DNA from: Synechococcaceae bacterium WB4_1_0192
GTDB taxonomy: Bacteria; Cyanobacteriota; Cyanobacteriia; PCC-6307; Cyanobiaceae
Direction: 5' to 3'
Assembly: GCA_009926195.1 (NCBI GenBank)
Contig: RFPK01000014.1
Location: 1-17,798 of the forward strand
Length of the DNA stretch: 17,798 nt
Under the pieces are notes generated by a model that was not told the origin of the DNA, did no database searches, and saw only the letters and a list, made by a program, of their open reading frames with translations. The translations under genes and the position numbers were made by a program. Shown here one piece after another: positions 14,859 through 17,798 of the stretch; the first letter of the stretch is position 1, and each line of letters opens with the position of its first letter.

Positions 14859-15470
14859 ATGACAAACCGCTCCAGCACTCCGGCCGCGCCACCGACCGGC
14901 CTGGTCTTCCGCCCTGCGGCCGCACGCTTTCACAGCCAGTTCGATTGGCTCGATAGCTGGCACACCTTCTCCTTCGCCAGCCACCACGACCCGGCCTGGA
15001 TCGGCTTCGGGCCGCTGCGGGTGATCAACGACGACCGGATCGCCGCTGGCCGTGGCTTCGGCATGCACCCCCACCGCGATATGGAAATCGTCACGGTGAT
15101 GGTGGAGGGTCAGCTCAATCACCGCGATTCCATGGGCCACGCCGAGGTGCTGCGGGCCGGGGAGGTGCAGCGCATGAGCGCCGGCACCGGCGTGGTTCAC
15201 AGCGAGATCAACGAAGGCCACCAGCCCTGCCGGTTGCTGCAGATCTGGATCGAGCCCAGCCTGGCCGGTCTCGCCCCGGCCTATGAACAGAAGCCCTTCA
15301 CCAGCCCTTCACCATCGGCCCCGGCTGGACCCCCCCTGATCGAGGGGTCCGGTGCGGCCGATGCCCATGCCTTGCAGCAGGGGGATGGCCTGGGCTTCGG
15401 CGCCGGAACCCTGGCGTCCTTCGCGGCAGGGTCAGGCGGAGCGGACCTGCTGCTGTTTGAGCTGCGTTGA
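14859..15470 (+). CDS. Pirin-family protein with a shortened C-terminal cupin
   Basis: This 203-residue pirin starts with the usual segment FHSQFDWLDSWHTFSFASHH and has the metal-binding cupin ligands His70 and His72 (MHPHRDME) and His114 and Glu116 (GVVHSEIN). Family members act as redox-sensing co-regulators or quercetin dioxygenases, and this one should bind Fe or another divalent metal. After EQKPF (about residue 147) only 57 residues remain, compared with roughly 85-90 in YhhW-type pirins. The central strands of the second cupin appear missing, with a Pro/Ala/Ser-rich bridge instead. No frameshift is evident. It ends 4 nt from the convergent Nif11-cupin gene. Confidence 0.88.
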   Translation: MTNRSSTPAAPPTGLVFRPAAARFHSQFDWLDSWHTFSFASHHDPAWIGFGPLRVINDDRIAAGRGFGMHPHRDMEIVTVMVEGQLNHRDSMGHAEVLRAGEVQRMSAGTGVVHSEINEGHQPCRLLQIWIEPSLAGLAPAYEQKPFTSPSPSAPAGPPLIEGSGAADAHALQQGDGLGFGAGTLASFAAGSGGADLLLFELR

Positions 15471-15474
15471 GCGA

Positions 15475-16032
15475 TCAGCCAAAGCGGTAGTGCTTGCGCA
15501 CCGGGGCATGCACCTCCCAGGTGCAGCTCAGACCGGCCTCGAACACCACCAGATCACCGGCCCCGAACCGCACCGGTTCCCCGCCATCGGGAGTGACGCT
15601 GACATCACCCTCCAGCAGCAGGCAGGTCTCCCGCTCGTCGTAGGTCCAGGGGAAGCTGCTGATCGCACAGCCCCAGGTCGGCCAGCGCCTCACACCCAGG
15701 CTTTCAAGCTGCGCTGGATCCGGATTGGACGTGACCGTGATGCGGCTGGCCATGACGGGTTCTCGGAGGGGCGGCGGCATTGTCGGCCAGCAGTGCTGCC
15801 ACCAGTGACGGCGGGCTCTGACCAGGCGGGCCACCAGCTCGTACTCGGCATCCGTGAGCTGCCAGGCGAAGGCCCGTGATTCGTAGCGCAGCAGATCGCC
15901 GCAGCTCACCGGCTCGCCCAGCTCCGCTGCCAACGCCGCTGCCTCGACGGCAGTGCAGTGGCTCAGGCGAAGTTGAAGCGCGGGATCCTGCGCGACCCTG
16001 CTCAGAAAGCGGGCCAGCCCCTCCTGGCTCAT
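15475..16032 (-). CDS. Nif11-domain / cupin (DUF861-like) fusion protein
   Basis: This 185-residue two-domain protein begins with residues 1-70 that match the Nif11 pattern: LARFLSRVAQDPALQLRLSH, then AAALAAELG, then LTDAEYELVARL. It lacks the double-glycine cleavage site of Nif11-type peptide leaders. Residues 94-185 form a small cupin with WTYDERETCLLLEGDVSVTP, GDLVVFEAGLSCTWEV and a KHYRFG end, typical of DUF861-like single-domain cupins. The cupin part begins exactly at Met94 (ATG 15753), so it may also be made separately. The start ATG at 16032 overlaps the hydrolase stop (ATGA), indicating one operon. Role is unknown: sensing or a catalytic cupin tethered by Nif11 are guesses. Confidence 0.8.
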   Translation of the reverse strand: MSQEGLARFLSRVAQDPALQLRLSHCTAVEAAALAAELGEPVSCGDLLRYESRAFAWQLTDAEYELVARLVRARRHWWQHCWPTMPPPLREPVMASRITVTSNPDPAQLESLGVRRWPTWGCAISSFPWTYDERETCLLLEGDVSVTPDGGEPVRFGAGDLVVFEAGLSCTWEVHAPVRKHYRFG

Positions 16033-16787
16033 GGTCCGTGGTCCCCGTTCGCAGTCCGTTCGGGTTGCCGCTGGTTGAGCAACCAGCGCACGACCGCTTC
16101 GCTGTAGAAGGCCACATCCCAGACGTTGTGGCCGAAGCCCGGCAGCTCGCTGTAGCGCATCGGTGCTCCTTCAGCCCTGAGGGCCGCGGCGGTGCGACGG
16201 GCGTCCTGTACGGGGAACAGGGGGTCAGCATCGCCATGGTGGATCCAGATCGGCAGATGCCGCAGCTGTTGCGCGAGCCACCGGTGGGGATCTCCCACGC
16301 CCGTCGGCACCACGGCGTCCTCGGCGGGAATGGCCGCTGAAGGACCGACCAGTCCGCCGACGATCAGCAGTCCCGCGAAACGCTGCGGCTCGCGTGCGGC
16401 CAGGCGCCAGGCCGCTGTCGCACCGCTGGACACTCCGCAGAGCAGGAGCCGGTGGCGGTCGATCCGCCAGCTCCGGCAGGTCTGCTCCAGGCAGGCCAGG
16501 GCCAGGTGCAGATCCGCCTGGCTCCAGTGGGAGGCCGGCCGCTGCTGGGGAAACACCACCACCGCTTCGAACAGGTCGGCATGGCGGCGGATGGCGCTGC
16601 CCAGCTGAAATTCCGTGGGCAGCAGACCGTCCTCGCCCCCTTCGCCGGCGCCATGCAGGAACAGCATCAGCGGCCATTCACGGTCCGGGCTGTAGCTGCG
16701 GGGCACATACACCTGGTACGGGTGGATCTCATGACGATCCAGGCCGCCGCTGCTGATCGTCTGATCTAGGAAACCCGTGCTTGTCAT
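16029..16787 (-). CDS. Alpha/beta hydrolase, esterase/phospholipase-like
   Basis: This 252-residue serine hydrolase has an oxyanion-hole segment LMLFLHGAGEGGEDG (about 40-54), nucleophile elbow GVSSG with Ser120, probable acid Asp186 or Asp188 (HHGDADPLFPV) and catalytic His220 (LPGFGHNVWD). It resembles carboxylesterases and PHB-depolymerase-like enzymes of the prolyl oligopeptidase superfamily. No signal peptide is visible, so it is likely cytoplasmic. I chose ATG at 16787 because the domain begins there; an in-frame start at 16835 would add 16 unconserved-looking residues. The gene is translationally coupled to the downstream Nif11-cupin gene and divergent from the methyltransferase. Confidence 0.85.
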   Translation of the reverse strand: MTSTGFLDQTISSGGLDRHEIHPYQVYVPRSYSPDREWPLMLFLHGAGEGGEDGLLPTEFQLGSAIRRHADLFEAVVVFPQQRPASHWSQADLHLALACLEQTCRSWRIDRHRLLLCGVSSGATAAWRLAAREPQRFAGLLIVGGLVGPSAAIPAEDAVVPTGVGDPHRWLAQQLRHLPIWIHHGDADPLFPVQDARRTAAALRAEGAPMRYSELPGFGHNVWDVAFYSEAVVRWLLNQRQPERTANGDHGP

Positions 16788-16854
16788 CGGCGTCGTTCCC
16801 GTGGCCCAGGATCCCCAGAGCGCTGGCTCACGCACAGACTGTCAGCAGGACTGG

Positions 16855-17565
16855 ATGGCGGCATTGCCTGCCCCCTGCTCGCTCACTCTGGGGGCGCTCT
16901 ATTCCCGCCAGCCGCAGGCAGGCGAGGACGGTCAACTGCAGCCAATCGACGCCACCACCCGCATTAAGCCGGAGGAGGGGCTGGAGCTGCTGCGGCTGGC
17001 CCGGGATCTCCAGGCTGGAGCCCTGCTGGAGATCGGCCTGGCCTACGGCTTCAGCACCCAGTTCCTGCTGGCGTCCCTGGTGCCCCGGGGGGGGCGGCTG
17101 ATGGCGCTGGATCCCTTTCAGAGCAGCGACTGGCATGGCGTCGGCCGGGGCCTGGCCGAGCGGACGGCGGCTGCCCTGAGCCGCGATCCGGCCAGTGGCG
17201 CTCCCGTGCGATTCCAGTGGCTGTCGGAGCCTTCCCACCGGGGCCTGCCGGCGCTGGAGGCCGCGGGTGAGCGCTTTGATCTGATCTTCATCGACGGCTA
17301 CCACCGCTTCGATGATGTGTTGATCGACGTCACCCTGGCGGCGCGCCTGTGCCGGCCCGGTGGGGTGATCGTGCTGCACGATCTCTGGCTGCCATCCGTA
17401 CGGAGCGTGGTGGCCTTCCTGGAGAGCAACCGCGCCGATCTGGAGCGCCTGCCCACCCGTTGCCGCAACCTGGGCGTGTTCCGGCTGCGGGGTGAGGACC
17501 AGCGCAACTGGGATCATTTCGTGCCCTTCGCCAGCGCCAGCGAGATCTGGCTCGATCAGGCCTGA
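16855..17565 (+). CDS. Class I SAM-dependent methyltransferase (Methyltransf_24-like)
   Basis: This 236-residue protein has motif I as Leu-Glu59-Ile-Gly-Leu-Ala-Tyr-Gly-Phe-Ser-Thr, the acidic residue after strand 2 (LMALDP, Asp86), FDLIFIDGYHRFDD (141-154) and GGVIVLHDLWLP (169-180). These fit the O-methyltransferase/Methyltransf_24 group. Substrate is unknown; small-molecule, glycan or lipid modification are all possible. ATG at 16855 has AGGA 4 nt upstream; GTG at 16777 would add 26 residues and overlap the start of the divergent hydrolase, so it is less likely. A 67-bp gap to the hydrolase leaves room for two promoters. Confidence 0.82.
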   Translation: MAALPAPCSLTLGALYSRQPQAGEDGQLQPIDATTRIKPEEGLELLRLARDLQAGALLEIGLAYGFSTQFLLASLVPRGGRLMALDPFQSSDWHGVGRGLAERTAAALSRDPASGAPVRFQWLSEPSHRGLPALEAAGERFDLIFIDGYHRFDDVLIDVTLAARLCRPGGVIVLHDLWLPSVRSVVAFLESNRADLERLPTRCRNLGVFRLRGEDQRNWDHFVPFASASEIWLDQA

Positions 17566-17596
17566 TTCCTCCCCTTCTGTTCCGCAGCGAGGGGGC

Positions 17597-17798
17597 TCAG
17601 CGGGCTTCGGCCAGCCAGTCGATCCGCCCCAGCTTGGCCAGCCAGACCAGGCTCATGCGCAGGAATGGCCTGCGCTCGGCGGCGAAGGGCGCCAACAGCT
17701 CGGCCACCGAACAGGGCCCCTGCCGCTGCAGGCGCTCCAGCAGGGCCGCGGCTTCCTGGCGACTGCCCCGCAGGCCAGGCAGCAGACCATCCAGCCGG
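17597..17798 (-). CDS. Unidentified protein, C-terminal fragment (gene cut by window edge)
   Basis: The last 66 codons of a minus-strand gene read toward a TGA at 17599-17597. The segment is helical (AAALLERLQRQGPCSVAELL, then FLRMSLVWLAKLGRIDWLAE) and could be a winged-helix-like end, but there is too little to assign a family. Codon use is GC-rich at third positions like the real genes here. It meets the methyltransferase tail-to-tail with a 31-bp gap. Confidence 0.6.
   Translation of the reverse strand, partial: RLDGLLPGLRGSRQEAAALLERLQRQGPCSVAELLAPFAAERRPFLRMSLVWLAKLGRIDWLAEAR

Noticed and set aside
15475..15753. Nif11 protein as a ribosomal peptide precursor
   Set aside because: The Nif11-like part lacks a double-glycine cleavage site and is followed by a folded cupin rather than a short core peptide; no lanthionine synthetase or similar enzyme is nearby.
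17572..17596. CCCCT/AGGGG inverted repeat between the methyltransferase and the right-edge gene
   Set aside because: It has a 5-bp stem with a long loop and no T-run; such matches are common by chance in this composition.

Overview
The window comes from a high-GC unicellular cyanobacterium, most likely a Cyanobium or freshwater/brackish Synechococcus type. Three things point there: a complete diaphorase-type bidirectional [NiFe]-hydrogenase (HoxEFUYH), a DevBCA-type exporter, and several copies of the HIP1 octamer GCGATCGC. No genus marker is present, so the genus is an inference. Genes are densely packed, many overlap by 1-8 nt, and I saw no rRNA, tRNA, CRISPR array, insertion sequence or phage gene.

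Left third (1-5719, minus strand). One convergently read operon, hoxE-hoxF-hoxU-hoxY-hoxH-hoxW-hypA-hypB, encodes the NAD(P)-linked hydrogenase: the diaphorase module HoxEFU and the hydrogenase module HoxYH. It also encodes the protease that matures HoxH and the first two nickel-insertion proteins. hypB runs off the left edge. All seven gene junctions overlap. A short divergent promoter region (about 5654-5761) separates hoxE from an EmrA/EmrB-type drug or metabolite efflux pair on the plus strand (5762-8364).

Middle (8389-13820). feoA-feoB (ferrous iron uptake, minus strand) is preceded by a 19-bp palindrome that looks like a Fur box and lies over the expected transcription start. A divergent unknown 86-residue gene shares this intergenic region. 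It meets tail-to-tail a DevBCA-type three-gene ABC exporter (devB-devC-devA, minus strand).

Right third (13903-17798). Upstream of devB is a cluster of small genes: a 67-residue NblA/Ycf18-like protein, a doubtful 87-residue ORF, and a conserved-looking 79-residue protein. Next come a pirin with an unusually short second half, and a minus-strand pair of an alpha/beta hydrolase and a Nif11-domain/cupin fusion. A divergent class I methyltransferase follows, then the 3' end of an unidentified gene at the right edge.

Functionally, the left and middle parts join a metalloenzyme with high iron and nickel demand to iron uptake and two tripartite-type export systems. Whether these are co-regulated cannot be seen from sequence. 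I did not find a convincing wholly new system. The most unusual objects are the Nif11-cupin fusion with its hydrolase partner, the unknown gene divergent from feoA, the in-frame tandem repeat in HoxF and the shortened pirin.
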